A stretch of DNA of 13,124 nucleotides, taken from contig JADFHU010000069.1 in the NCBI GenBank assembly GCA_022567055.1, forward strand, positions 1-13,124, in the 5' to 3' direction. The stretch comes from Planctomycetota bacterium. Its GTDB lineage: Bacteria > Planctomycetota > Phycisphaerae > Sedimentisphaerales > Anaerobacaceae. The position numbers and the translations under genes are program-made. The notes under the pieces are model-generated. The model worked only from the letters and a program-made list of their open reading frames with translations. It searched no databases and was not told the DNA's origin. This document shows positions 6,540 through 13,124 of this stretch, piece after piece (positions within the stretch are counted from its first letter, which is position 1; each line of letters opens with the position of its first letter).

Positions 6540-7721
6540 ATGAGTCGGGTGTACAGAATCCAAACCCTCGACAAGATCTCGGCCAAAGGGCTGGAGCTTT
6601 TGCCACGGGAGGGGTATGAAGTTGGCTCCGAGATTCCCCGTCCGGATGCCATCATTCTCCGCAGCCATAACATGCACGACATGGCGATTCCGTCCTCTGT
6701 GCGGGCCATCGGCCGAGCCGGCGCCGGTGTCAACAACATTCCCGTTGACGCCTGCAGCGCCTTGGGCATCGTCGTCTTTAACACGCCCGGCGCCAATGCC
6801 AACAGCGTAAAAGAGATGGTGCTGATGTCTCTGCTCCTCTCGTCCCGGAGAGTGGCGGACGGCATGGCCTGGGTCAAGTCTCTCGTCGGACAGGGTGCCG
6901 AGGTTCCCAAGCTCGTCGAACAGCGAAAGTCTGACTTCGCCGGCCCGGAGATCAAAGGAAAGAAACTGGGCGTAATCGGGCTGGGGGCCATCGGCGTGAT
7001 GGTGGCCAATGACGCCACCGCCTTGGGCATGGAGGTCACCGGCTATGACCCCTTCATCTCGGTCGAGGCCGCCTGGGGGCTGTCACGCGCGGTCAAACGG
7101 GCGGGCGGTCTGGACACGCTGATCGGCGAATCCGACTATCTTACCGTGCATGTGCCGTTGAACGAGAAGACCCAGGGCTTGATTAACCGTGAGACCTGTG
7201 CGCAGATGAAAAAGGGGACCCGGCTGTTGAATTTCTCCAGAGGCGGCTTGGTCGATAACGACGCCGTTAGAGAGGCCCTGGCCTCGGGGCAGATCGCCAG
7301 CTATGTGACCGATTTTCCGGACGAGGAACTGCTCAGGGAACCCCATGTGATCGCCTTCCCCCATCTGGCGGCCTCCACGCCGGAGGCGGAGGAAAACTGT
7401 GCGACGATGGCCGTGACACAGGTACGAGACTATCTGGAATTCGGTACGATCGAAAACTCGGTCAATTTCCCCCAGTGCCAGATGGCCCCGTCGGCCCCGA
7501 AACGCATCGTGGTGGCCAATCGCAACGTGCCGAACATGGTGGGCCAAATCACGACGCTCCTGGCGGAGTACAAGATCAACATACAGGATATGATTAACAT
7601 GAGCCGCGGTGATTTTGCCTACAACATCATTGACGTTGAGAATGAGGTCAGCGAAGACCTCCTGCAGAGGATCCGGGCCGTCGATGGCGTGGTCATGACG
7701 CGGCTCATCGAGATAGAATGA
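6540..7721 (+). CDS. serA: D-3-phosphoglycerate dehydrogenase (short SerA type with C-terminal ACT domain)
   Basis: A 393-residue D-isomer-specific 2-hydroxyacid dehydrogenase. It is expected to oxidise 3-phosphoglycerate to 3-phosphohydroxypyruvate with NAD, the first step of serine synthesis. The substrate-domain motif GRAGAGVNNIPVDACSALGI is near residue 60. The Rossmann motif GLGAIG is at 147-152, followed by the acidic D in GYDPF. The catalytic Arg is in SRGG (R234), acidic residues are in PDEEL (about 261-263) and the catalytic His is in PHLAASTPEAEEN (H275). Residues from about 321 (KRIVVANRNVPNMVGQ) form an ACT domain, which in this family allows serine feedback or tetramer contacts. 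It lacks the extra intervening domain of long SerA forms. AGGAG lies 9 nt before the ATG. Its stop is 3 nt from the next gene. A related 2-hydroxyacid substrate cannot be excluded. Confidence 0.92.
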   Translation: MSRVYRIQTLDKISAKGLELLPREGYEVGSEIPRPDAIILRSHNMHDMAIPSSVRAIGRAGAGVNNIPVDACSALGIVVFNTPGANANSVKEMVLMSLLLSSRRVADGMAWVKSLVGQGAEVPKLVEQRKSDFAGPEIKGKKLGVIGLGAIGVMVANDATALGMEVTGYDPFISVEAAWGLSRAVKRAGGLDTLIGESDYLTVHVPLNEKTQGLINRETCAQMKKGTRLLNFSRGGLVDNDAVREALASGQIASYVTDFPDEELLREPHVIAFPHLAASTPEAEENCATMAVTQVRDYLEFGTIENSVNFPQCQMAPSAPKRIVVANRNVPNMVGQITTLLAEYKINIQDMINMSRGDFAYNIIDVENEVSEDLLQRIRAVDGVVMTRLIEIE

Positions 7722-7724
7722 GTC

Positions 7725-9110
7725 ATGACGCAAACATTGATTATTAGCGTCAGTGGCCTGCGGGGCATCATCGGTGAGAATCTCACGGCGGCGATTGCCG
7801 CGGACTATGGCTGTGCCTTTGGTGCCTACCTCAGATCGAGTGGTGATGATTCCCAAAAGAGACTGAGTGTCTGTCTGGGACGGGACTCGCGCCCGAGTGG
7901 GCCGATGATCCAGGCGGCGGTGACGGCGGGTCTGTGCAGTGTCGGCATCGACGTTACTGATCTGGGCATCGTGACGACGCCCTGTGTCGGTATTATGCTG
8001 AGGGAACTGGCCTGCGACGGGGGCGTGGTGATCACGGCCTCCCACAATCCCATCCAGTATAACGGGGTCAAACTGCTGCTCAGCGACGGCATCGCCCCAC
8101 CGGCCGAAGTGGCCGCCGAGATCAAGGCGCGGTTTCAAGACAAAGACTTCTGCCTGGTAGGATCGGCCGAGTGTGGCAGGCGCCTTGACAACGATCAGGC
8201 GGACCCGATCCACATCGACCGAGTCCTGGCGATCGTGCAGCCCGAAGAGATTTCGGCCCAACGCTTCAAGGTCGTACTCGACAGCGTCAATGGCGCCGGC
8301 GGCCGGATTGGCGTGCGGCTGCTGGAGGCCCTAGGCTGCCAGGTGATTCCCGTCAATGTGGAGCCGACCGGTTTTTTCGCGCACGAACCGGAACCTACCG
8401 AAGCGAACTTGCAGGGTCTCTGTGATGTCGTCCGGCGTGAGGGGGCCGACATCGGCTTCGCTCAGGACCCCGATGCCGATCGCATCGCCATCGTCGATCA
8501 GAGCGGCCGTTACCTCGGCGAGGAGTATACATTGGCCCTGGCCGCAAAGGTTGTCTTGGGGACCGAAGGCGGCAACACCGCCGCGAATCTCTCGACCTCG
8601 CGTATGCTCGATGACATTGCCAAGGCGGCGGGCGTCACCGTCATTCGTACTCCGGTGGGCGAGGCCCACGTCGCCAAGGCCATGCTCGAGCACCATTGTA
8701 TCGTGGGCGGCGAAGGAAACGGCGGCATCATCGACCTGCGCGTCGGCCCGGTGCGTGACAGCCTGGTGGCCATGGCCCTGGTGTTGCAGTTGATGGCGAC
8801 GGAAGACCAAACGGTAGGCCAGTTGGCCGACCGAATCGGCCGTTACGCCATGCTCAAAGAAAAATTCTCCGCCACGGCCGAACAGGCAGATCGCATTATC
8901 GAAGGGGCCAGAGCACTGTTTCCGGATGCCAAGGTCAACACGAGTGACGGATGTCGTTTCGATTTCAGCGATAGCTGGATCCACCTGCGGCTCAGCAATA
9001 CCGAGCCCGTCATGCGGGTCATCGTGGAGGCCCCCGATGAGGCGGCTGCTGAGGGCTATGCTCGTCAGGTTGGGACATTGCGCGATCAGGTGTTGGGGCA
9101 GGTGACATAG
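7725..9110 (+). CDS. Phosphohexomutase, phosphoglucosamine mutase/phosphomannomutase family
   Basis: A 461-residue alpha-D-phosphohexomutase with all four family loops. The phosphoserine loop is TASHNP (S106). The magnesium loop is DPDADR (D248, D250, D252). The sugar-binding loop is GGEGNGG (E330). The phosphate-binding loop is RLSNTEPVMR (S424-P428). These enzymes move phosphate between C1 and C6 of a hexose phosphate. The EGNGG loop resembles forms annotated as phosphoglucosamine mutase. Lying behind glycogen phosphorylase, it could instead convert glucose-1-phosphate to glucose-6-phosphate, and sequence alone does not decide between them. The start at 7725 is 3 nt after the serA stop, with only a weak ribosome binding site, so translation is probably coupled. 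The stop at 9108-9110 is immediately followed by a palindromic repeat element. Confidence 0.9.
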   Translation: MTQTLIISVSGLRGIIGENLTAAIAADYGCAFGAYLRSSGDDSQKRLSVCLGRDSRPSGPMIQAAVTAGLCSVGIDVTDLGIVTTPCVGIMLRELACDGGVVITASHNPIQYNGVKLLLSDGIAPPAEVAAEIKARFQDKDFCLVGSAECGRRLDNDQADPIHIDRVLAIVQPEEISAQRFKVVLDSVNGAGGRIGVRLLEALGCQVIPVNVEPTGFFAHEPEPTEANLQGLCDVVRREGADIGFAQDPDADRIAIVDQSGRYLGEEYTLALAAKVVLGTEGGNTAANLSTSRMLDDIAKAAGVTVIRTPVGEAHVAKAMLEHHCIVGGEGNGGIIDLRVGPVRDSLVAMALVLQLMATEDQTVGQLADRIGRYAMLKEKFSATAEQADRIIEGARALFPDAKVNTSDGCRFDFSDSWIHLRLSNTEPVMRVIVEAPDEAAAEGYARQVGTLRDQVLGQVT

Positions 9111-9111
9111 G

Positions 9112-9299
9112 CTTAGCGGCCGCGCAGAAATAACTTCCCATTTATAGGGGCAATCTTGACATTATCTTCGGCCGCTTCTCAATCGCGAATTCCTCGACGT
9201 AGAATAGCTACGCCTGTGGATTCGCTCAATCGGCGCGACCAAATCTAACGCCAATTTGCTCCCTCTAAACTGTGAATTTATTTCTGCGCGACCGCTTAG
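9112..9299. repeat. Family-2 palindromic MITE-like element between convergent genes
   Basis: A 188-bp near-palindrome. The left end reads CGGCCGCGCAGAAATAA from 9117, and the right end read on the minus strand is CGGTCGCGCAGAAATAA, 16 of 17 identical; weaker symmetry continues inward to the centre (GACGTAG against CTACGCC). The 6-bp sequence GCTTAG occurs at both edges (9111-9116 and 9294-9299), a likely target duplication. The right copy contains the TAA stop of the minus-strand gene at 9296-9298, so insertion left the frame intact. It fills the whole gap between two convergent genes, and in RNA its stem could help end transcription from both sides. No transposase is encoded. Confidence 0.8.
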
Positions 9300-9694
9300 T
9301 GAAACTCCCCCTGCTCCCGCCAGAACACCGTGCCGTCCAATTGCATGACGATATACCCGCTGTTGACGAAGAGGGATCGGTAGTGTTGTTCGGTGTAGGC
9401 CAAGATCTCGTCGTTGGCGGAGTCCAGGGTGATTTCGGCGGCCCGATAGGTGAGTTTTCCCAGGCGTACGTGACCTGAGAGGGTGGGGATCTGGGCGTCC
9501 ACAAAGTCCCGGGCAGGGACGGACTGGTAGGTGGCCCGGTAGTCCTGGATGCTCTCGGCGAGCTGGTGCATGGCCCGCATGGCCTCGCGCCGGTTGATCC
9601 AGTCCTTGAGGTTGAGCATGCCGACGAGCACGACCACTGTGACCGCCAGGACCGCCACGGTCTCCTTGAGCAAGGCCTTCTGCCGTCGATTCAC
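9296..9694 (-). CDS. Small membrane-anchored protein of unknown function, pseudopilin-like layout
   Basis: A 132-residue protein. A basic N-terminus (MNRRQKALLKE) precedes one hydrophobic segment (TVAVLAVTVVVLVGMLNL), then an amphipathic helix (REAMRAMHQLAESIQDYRATY) and a beta-rich C-terminal half ending in a domain with ILAYTEQHYRSLF and GTVFWREQG. One N-terminal membrane helix that runs on into a soluble helix and a small globular domain is the layout of type IV pilin-like and type II secretion pseudopilin proteins. The glycine of a normal prepilin cleavage site is absent, so I do not call it a pilin. The start is GTG at 9692-9694, with GGGGAG 7 nt upstream. It lies 12 nt after the PurN fusion gene and so is the last gene of that operon. 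Its stop lies in the edge of the family-2 repeat. Confidence 0.62.
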   Translation of the reverse strand: MNRRQKALLKETVAVLAVTVVVLVGMLNLKDWINRREAMRAMHQLAESIQDYRATYQSVPARDFVDAQIPTLSGHVRLGKLTYRAAEITLDSANDEILAYTEQHYRSLFVNSGYIVMQLDGTVFWREQGEFH

Positions 9695-9706
9695 GCTGGC
9701 TCTCCC

Positions 9707-10771
9707 CTAGGATCGGACCGTCGCAGGGACTCGTTTGGGGTTGACCGACAGTTTGCCCTGGGCAAATAGGTTGACAGCCTCGGGATAGGCGATGCACTCT
9801 TCCCGGAAGACGCGGGCCGCCAAGGTGTCCGGCGTGTCGTCGGGCGCGACGGGACAGGTTCGCTGGAGGAGGATGGGACCCTGATCATATTCATCCGTGC
9901 AGAAGTGAACGGTGCAACCGCTGACCTTGCAGCCTGCCTTTAAGACCGCCTCATGGACGTGGTGGCCCCACATGCCCTTGCCGCCGAAGCTGGGCAGGAG
10001 GGCTGGATGGATGTTCATGACACGACTGTGATACTGCGCGGGGATTCTCCACAGGCACAACCATCCCCCCTGGAGCACCAGATCCACGCGCGCAGCGATC
10101 AGCTTTTCTTCAATGGCCCGGCTGAAGCGATCGATGTCTGGATAGTCTTTGCTGCCGATGATTGTCAACGGCAATCCCGCGTCGCGCATCCGCTGGTTCC
10201 CCGAGACGTCGGAGCGGGAGCTGATCACAATGGGGAGTTCTGCGTGAATGATTCCCCGTTGAATGTGATCCACGATGTTTTGCAGGGTCCTGCCGCTGCC
10301 ACTGATGAGCCCACCGATCCGGAGTTTCGGTCCCTCCGGCTGCGCCGCGGCCTCTTTGATGAGAATGTCGGTGCCCGCGTCGAGGCATTGGTTGACCATG
10401 GCATCGGCTTCTTGGTTCGCCCCGCGGAGGACATGGGTGAACTCCCAGGCGTCGAAGGCCTCCAGCAGGCGGACCACCTCCTGGTGGAGGGGTTTGAGGG
10501 TCGGGCTTTTGACGCGGTAACTTCCCTGGATTTGCTTTACCAGCAATTCGCTGTCGCAGAAGACCTCGATGGCCTTGGCCTTGAGTTGTGTCGCTCTCAT
10601 CAGGGCCTTGACGACTGCGCTATACTCGGCGACGTTGTTCGTGCTTTTGCCGAGATAGACACCTTCGCAGTGGAGCAGGTTCTTCTGGGTGTCATAGAGA
10701 CAGATGCCCGCCGCCGAGGGCCCCGGATTGCCGCGACTACCCCCGTCCGTATAGGCAATGACCTTGTTCAA
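9707..10771 (-). CDS. purN: RNase HI - phosphoribosylglycinamide formyltransferase (PurN) fusion
   Basis: A 354-residue two-domain protein. Residues 1-133 are an RNase HI domain: YTDGGSRGNPGP (D9), NNVAEY (E49), FCDSELL (D73) and GANQEADAMVN (D123) supply the four acidic catalytic residues that cut RNA in RNA-DNA hybrids. After a short linker, residues 150-354 are PurN, which transfers the formyl group of 10-formyltetrahydrofolate to GAR in purine synthesis. GLISGSGRTLQN binds the nucleotide phosphate, and the catalytic N253, H255 (MNIHPALLP) and D296 (DEYDQGP) are present. No in-frame ATG, GTG or TTG lies between about residues 127 and 166, so PurN is unlikely to be made alone. The start is TTG at 10769-10771, preceded by GGAGG at 9 nt. 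It follows the zinc-ribbon gene by 52 nt. Confidence 0.9.
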   Translation of the reverse strand: MNKVIAYTDGGSRGNPGPSAAGICLYDTQKNLLHCEGVYLGKSTNNVAEYSAVVKALMRATQLKAKAIEVFCDSELLVKQIQGSYRVKSPTLKPLHQEVVRLLEAFDAWEFTHVLRGANQEADAMVNQCLDAGTDILIKEAAAQPEGPKLRIGGLISGSGRTLQNIVDHIQRGIIHAELPIVISSRSDVSGNQRMRDAGLPLTIIGSKDYPDIDRFSRAIEEKLIAARVDLVLQGGWLCLWRIPAQYHSRVMNIHPALLPSFGGKGMWGHHVHEAVLKAGCKVSGCTVHFCTDEYDQGPILLQRTCPVAPDDTPDTLAARVFREECIAYPEAVNLFAQGKLSVNPKRVPATVRS

Positions 10772-10823
10772 GGCAAAGGGCCTCCGCTATCTAGTCGCGA
10801 GAAGGTGTGATGGAGCGCGGTCG

Positions 10824-11555
10824 TTAGGATTTGGAGAGAACGAGGATGCGTGTGCAATTGGAGCATCGGACAATCTCATCCTTTGTCATGAGTTGATTGA
10901 CGCACTCGGCCGTCACGCTCATGAAGCAACCACCGCAACTGTAGCTCGATGTCTTGCTGGAGTGCTGGGTGTCTACTTCAACCACGGCTTCTCCGTCGTA
11001 GGTATCGGCGACTCGGTTGAAGGTCTCCAGAAACTCGGCAGGGATGTCTCGGGCGGCATCATCCCACTCGGCTTGCATGGCGATGACTTCCTCCTCCAGT
11101 TTGACCGAGGCGACCTCCGCCTCATGGCGCACCTTGTCGAGTTGCGCTTTCTGCTGATCAATGGTTGCCAGGATCTTATCACACTCGGCCTGGTCTATTT
11201 CAATATCCTTCATCAGTTCCAGGATCTGCGTTTCCAACTTGGAGTTGTCCGCCTTGTTGGTGTTGAGAAGGGTTAGCAGAGAGGCGTATTCTTTGTTGGT
11301 CTTGGCGCCGTTCAGCGCCGCACGAAGCTTGGCAATCTCGGCGTCACGGCTCCTGAGTTCGAGTTCCAGACGATCGCTCTGCAGTTTGGTTAACTGGACC
11401 TCTTCCTTTTTGGCTTCCAATGCGTTTTGTTCGCTTCGTATCCGGTTCTCTTGCAGGACCACACTGCGTCGGCACCGGGCCAGTTTGGCCTTGGCGGCCC
11501 GCAATCGACTTTCCACACTCTGAAGCTTCGTTAACCCACTTAGTAAAGAACTCAT
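10824..11555 (-). CDS. Coiled-coil protein with C-terminal C4 zinc ribbon (DUF164/CT398-like)
   Basis: A 243-residue protein. Residues 1-170 are a long, charged, nearly continuous coiled-coil hairpin, with a conserved KTNKEYASLLT turn near residue 85. The C-terminal part has a short helical region and a zinc ribbon with two CxxC knuckles (SCGGC and RCSNC). This matches the zf-RING_7/DUF164 family, known from Chlamydia CT398 and common in Planctomycetes, Actinobacteria and others; members are thought to have regulatory or adaptor roles. The ATG at 11553-11555 is preceded by AAGGA at 6 nt. It heads the minus-strand operon with the RNase HI-PurN fusion, an arrangement in which DUF164 and RNase HI genes often occur together. 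All four cysteines are present, so the ribbon looks functional. The cellular target is not visible from sequence. Confidence 0.88.
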   Translation of the reverse strand: MSSLLSGLTKLQSVESRLRAAKAKLARCRRSVVLQENRIRSEQNALEAKKEEVQLTKLQSDRLELELRSRDAEIAKLRAALNGAKTNKEYASLLTLLNTNKADNSKLETQILELMKDIEIDQAECDKILATIDQQKAQLDKVRHEAEVASVKLEEEVIAMQAEWDDAARDIPAEFLETFNRVADTYDGEAVVEVDTQHSSKTSSYSCGGCFMSVTAECVNQLMTKDEIVRCSNCTRILVLSKS

Positions 11556-11574
11556 CTGTGATCCTTATGACCCA

Positions 11575-11634
11575 CTTCTGTCTGTCTCCGGACAACACGC
11601 CGCTCGATGCCGGACCACGTTTTCAGACGGAGCC
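11575..11634 (-). repeat. Possible degenerate, core-deleted family-1 element
   Basis: The right end, GTTTTCAGACGGAGCC (11619-11634), is close to the family-1 terminal repeat read in inverse orientation. The left end, CTTCTGTCTG, matches the other terminus only in part. It is about 60 bp long, like the miniature at 11839-11906, and lies in the leader of the zinc-ribbon gene. The right terminus is clear; the full boundaries are doubtful. Confidence 0.35.
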
Positions 11635-11638
11635 ACTT

Positions 11639-11667
11639 ATTATGGGTATACATCGGTATCTCTGCAA
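11639..11667 (-). promoter_or_regulatory. Putative promoter for the zinc-ribbon/RNase HI-PurN operon
   Basis: On the minus strand there is a weak -35 TTGCAG (11662-11667), a 17-nt spacer and a -10 CATAAT (11639-11644). Transcription would start near 11632, inside the terminal repeat of the degenerate family-1 element, giving a leader of about 77 nt. The -35 matches consensus at only three positions. Confidence 0.35.
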
Positions 11668-11838
11668 GCCCTATTTCCGGTCCTTTTTTCCCACCGGTCC
11701 TTGAAACAGAGCTGTCTCGCGAGCGCCCACTCGTGTGGAGGCGGATGCTTTGCTTGAGAGGGTGTCTGCAGATTCGCAGCGACAAATGCAAAGTAAATGG
11801 GCGTTTATGTCGATATCAATTCAGGGCTCAGGGATTCT

Positions 11839-11906
11839 AGGCTCTGTCTGAAGACCGCGTTCTCGACCCAGAGGGGAAGTCCAGATCGAGTTTTCAGTCC
11901 GAGCCT
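11839..11906 (+). repeat. Family-1 element, core-deleted miniature copy C
   Basis: A 68-bp copy that keeps both family-1 ends but has lost the TCGCCTGGC core. It begins AGGCTCTGTCTGAAGACC, and its right end, read on the minus strand, is AGGCTCGGACTGAAAACTCG, then ATCTGG. That string continues the left end of copy A almost base for base. It lies in the 538-bp gap between the zinc-ribbon gene and clpC, upstream of the clpC promoter. No coding capacity. Confidence 0.75.
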
Positions 11907-11994
11907 CGGGTGGGCAAGGTGAACTTTTTGCCCAGAGGAGGAATATATACGCCTATGATCGTGCTTAGGTAGAAAAGTTGATTGGATTCAGCTA

Positions 11995-12022
11995 TTTACA
12001 GGGTGGTGGGATGGACTATAAT
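11995..12022 (+). promoter_or_regulatory. Sigma70-type promoter for clpC
   Basis: TTTACA (11995-12000) and a perfect TATAAT (12017-12022) are spaced by 16 nt. The start would be near 12029, giving a leader of about 65 nt before the ATG at 12094. No CIRCE-type or other heat-shock operator was recognised. In the rest of the 11556-12093 gap I see only the two repeat relics and the divergent zinc-ribbon promoter. Confidence 0.6.
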
Positions 12023-12093
12023 TTGCGTGTGATTCAACCTATGGACCAGATAACCGCAATAATAGCGATATATTAGGATGCTGAGGTAACGAA

Positions 12094-13124
12094 ATGTTTG
12101 AGCGTTTTACAGATAGGGCCCGCAAGGTCATGGCGTTGGCGAATCAGGAGGCACAGCGATTCAACCATGAGTATATTGGGACGGAGCACATCCTCTTGGG
12201 TTTGGTCAAGGAGGGCAGCGGGGTGGGCGCCACGGTTCTTAAGAATCTGGACGTCGACATCAAGAAGCTTAGGTTGGAGATTGAAAAGCTAGTTAAGAGT
12301 GGTCCTGACATGGTTACCATGGGGAAATTACCACAAACCCCCAGAGCCAAAAAGGTGGTTGAATACGCGATTGAAGAGGCCCGTGCATTAAATCACAATT
12401 ATGTAGGCACCGAGCATATACTCCTGGGGCTCTTGCGGGAGAGCGAAGGCATCGCCGCCCAGGTGCTCATGAATTTGGGACTCAAGCTGGAAGAGGTCCG
12501 CCAGGAGGTGCTAAACCTTCTCGGAGCAGGTGTTGATGATACCCCCACGAATCTGGGCATGAAAATGGGAAGTGGCAGCACCCGAAGCAAGACGAAGAGC
12601 AAGACTCCGGCCCTGGACAGTTTCGGCCGAGACCTCACCCAACTGGCCATTGAAGGCGAATTGGACCCGGTTATTGGGCGTGCCAGAGAAATTGAGCGGC
12701 TCATTCAAATTCTCTGTCGTCGTACGAAAAACAATCCTGTGCTCTTGGGAGAGCCGGGCGTGGGCAAGACCGCCATCGTCGAAGGCCTCAGTCAAAAGAT
12801 CATCAACAAGGAGATCCCCGAGCTCTTGAAGGACAAACGTGTCGTGGTCTTGGATCTGGCCATGATGGTCGCGGGCACCAAGTATCGAGGACAGTTTGAG
12901 GAGCGGATCAAGGCGGTCATCAACGAGGTCAAGCGAGCGGGCAATGTCATCCTCTTTGTCGACGAGCTGCACACACTGGTCGGTGCCGGAGGCGCCGAGG
13001 GCGCCATTGATGCGGCCAATGTACTCAAGCCGGCATTGGCCCGGGGCGACGTCCAGTGCGTCGGTGCCACCACCCTGGATGAGTACCGAAAATACATCGA
13101 AAAGGATGGCGCCCTGGAGAGACG
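12094..13124 (+). CDS. clpC: ATP-dependent Clp protease ATPase subunit ClpC (N-terminal part; cut by the window edge)
   Basis: The first 343 residues of a class I Clp/Hsp100 AAA+ unfoldase, which feeds proteins to ClpP. Two Clp-N repeats are visible: FERFTDRARKVMALANQEAQ with NHEYIGTEHILLGL, and KVVEYAIEEARALNHNY with VGTEHILLGLLRE. A flexible Gly/Ser/Lys-rich linker follows. Then AAA domain 1 starts at LDSFGRDLTQLA, with Walker A GEPGVGKT (G219-T226) and Walker B FVDE (D290, E291). The second AAA domain and any UVR-type middle domain lie outside the window. The linker SGPDMVTMGKLPQTP between the N repeats resembles planctomycete ClpC. The ATG is preceded by GAGG 7 nt upstream, and it has its own promoter. 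Intact as far as it can be seen. Confidence 0.96.
   Translation, partial: MFERFTDRARKVMALANQEAQRFNHEYIGTEHILLGLVKEGSGVGATVLKNLDVDIKKLRLEIEKLVKSGPDMVTMGKLPQTPRAKKVVEYAIEEARALNHNYVGTEHILLGLLRESEGIAAQVLMNLGLKLEEVRQEVLNLLGAGVDDTPTNLGMKMGSGSTRSKTKSKTPALDSFGRDLTQLAIEGELDPVIGRAREIERLIQILCRRTKNNPVLLGEPGVGKTAIVEGLSQKIINKEIPELLKDKRVVVLDLAMMVAGTKYRGQFEERIKAVINEVKRAGNVILFVDELHTLVGAGGAEGAIDAANVLKPALARGDVQCVGATTLDEYRKYIEKDGALER

Noticed and set aside
7083..8261. Long minus-strand open frame (392 codons) opposite serA and the phosphohexomutase
   Set aside because: It is antisense to two genes with intact catalytic motifs, and its product is rich in His, Arg and Asp with no recognisable domain, as expected of a GC-rich shadow frame.
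9162..9797. Minus-strand frame of 211 codons covering the 132-aa gene and the family-2 repeat
   Set aside because: It is out of frame with the better-supported 132-aa gene, which has a good ribosome binding site and membrane helix, and it overlaps the PurN fusion.
9953..10810. Plus-strand frame of 285 codons opposite the RNase HI-PurN gene
   Set aside because: Antisense to a gene with all catalytic residues of two enzymes; no recognisable product.
11556..12093. Small ORFs in the gap between the zinc-ribbon gene and clpC
   Set aside because: They overlap promoters and repeat relics on both strands, lack ribosome binding sites, and show no protein-like composition.

Overview
The window is about 13.1 kb of GC-rich bacterial chromosome. 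The best taxonomic clue is the ClpC N-terminus: its two Clp-N repeats, joined by a linker reading SGPDMVTMGKLPQTPRAKKV, resemble planctomycete ClpC as I remember it. The PurN domain has a GKGMWGHHVHEAVL loop and the sugar-phosphate mutase an EGNGG loop, which fit the same group. I infer Planctomycetota or a close relative with moderate confidence, from recalled family features and not from a search.

Layout. (1) 1-147: the tail of an unknown plus-strand gene, ending in a TTAA shared with the stop of a convergent operon. (2) 144-1197, minus strand: a small PspA-like coiled-coil gene followed by an overlapping YqiJ/DUF1449-type membrane protein gene, with a near-consensus sigma70 promoter. (3) 1394-3538, minus strand: one 714-codon frame made of a membrane-anchored protein of unknown function and a C-terminal Spx/ArsC-like thioredoxin-fold domain that has its own strong ribosome binding site. 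(4) 3948-9110, plus strand: a compact cluster of glycogen phosphorylase, D-3-phosphoglycerate dehydrogenase and a phosphohexomutase, linking glucose-1-phosphate release, hexose-phosphate conversion and the entry to serine synthesis. (5) 9296-11555, minus strand: a coiled-coil zinc-ribbon protein, an RNase HI-PurN fusion and a small membrane-anchored protein. (6) 12094-end, plus strand: the N-terminal part of clpC, with its own promoter.

The most unusual content is two families of palindromic, non-autonomous repeat elements. Family 1 has AGGCTCTGTCTGAAAAC-type terminal inverted repeats. It has two near-identical full copies of about 163 bp. One (3553-3716) lies just upstream of the 714-codon ORF. 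The other (2062-2224) lies inside that ORF, flanked by 7-bp direct repeats. It adds exactly 162 bp, so it is read through as 54 extra codons, much like the protein-embedded palindromic elements of Rickettsia. A core-deleted miniature (11839-11906) and weaker relics lie near other promoters. Family 2 (9112-9299) has a different end sequence, is palindromic along most of its length and is inserted exactly at the stop codon of the 132-aa gene, between two convergent genes.

No tRNA, rRNA, CRISPR array or transposase gene was seen.
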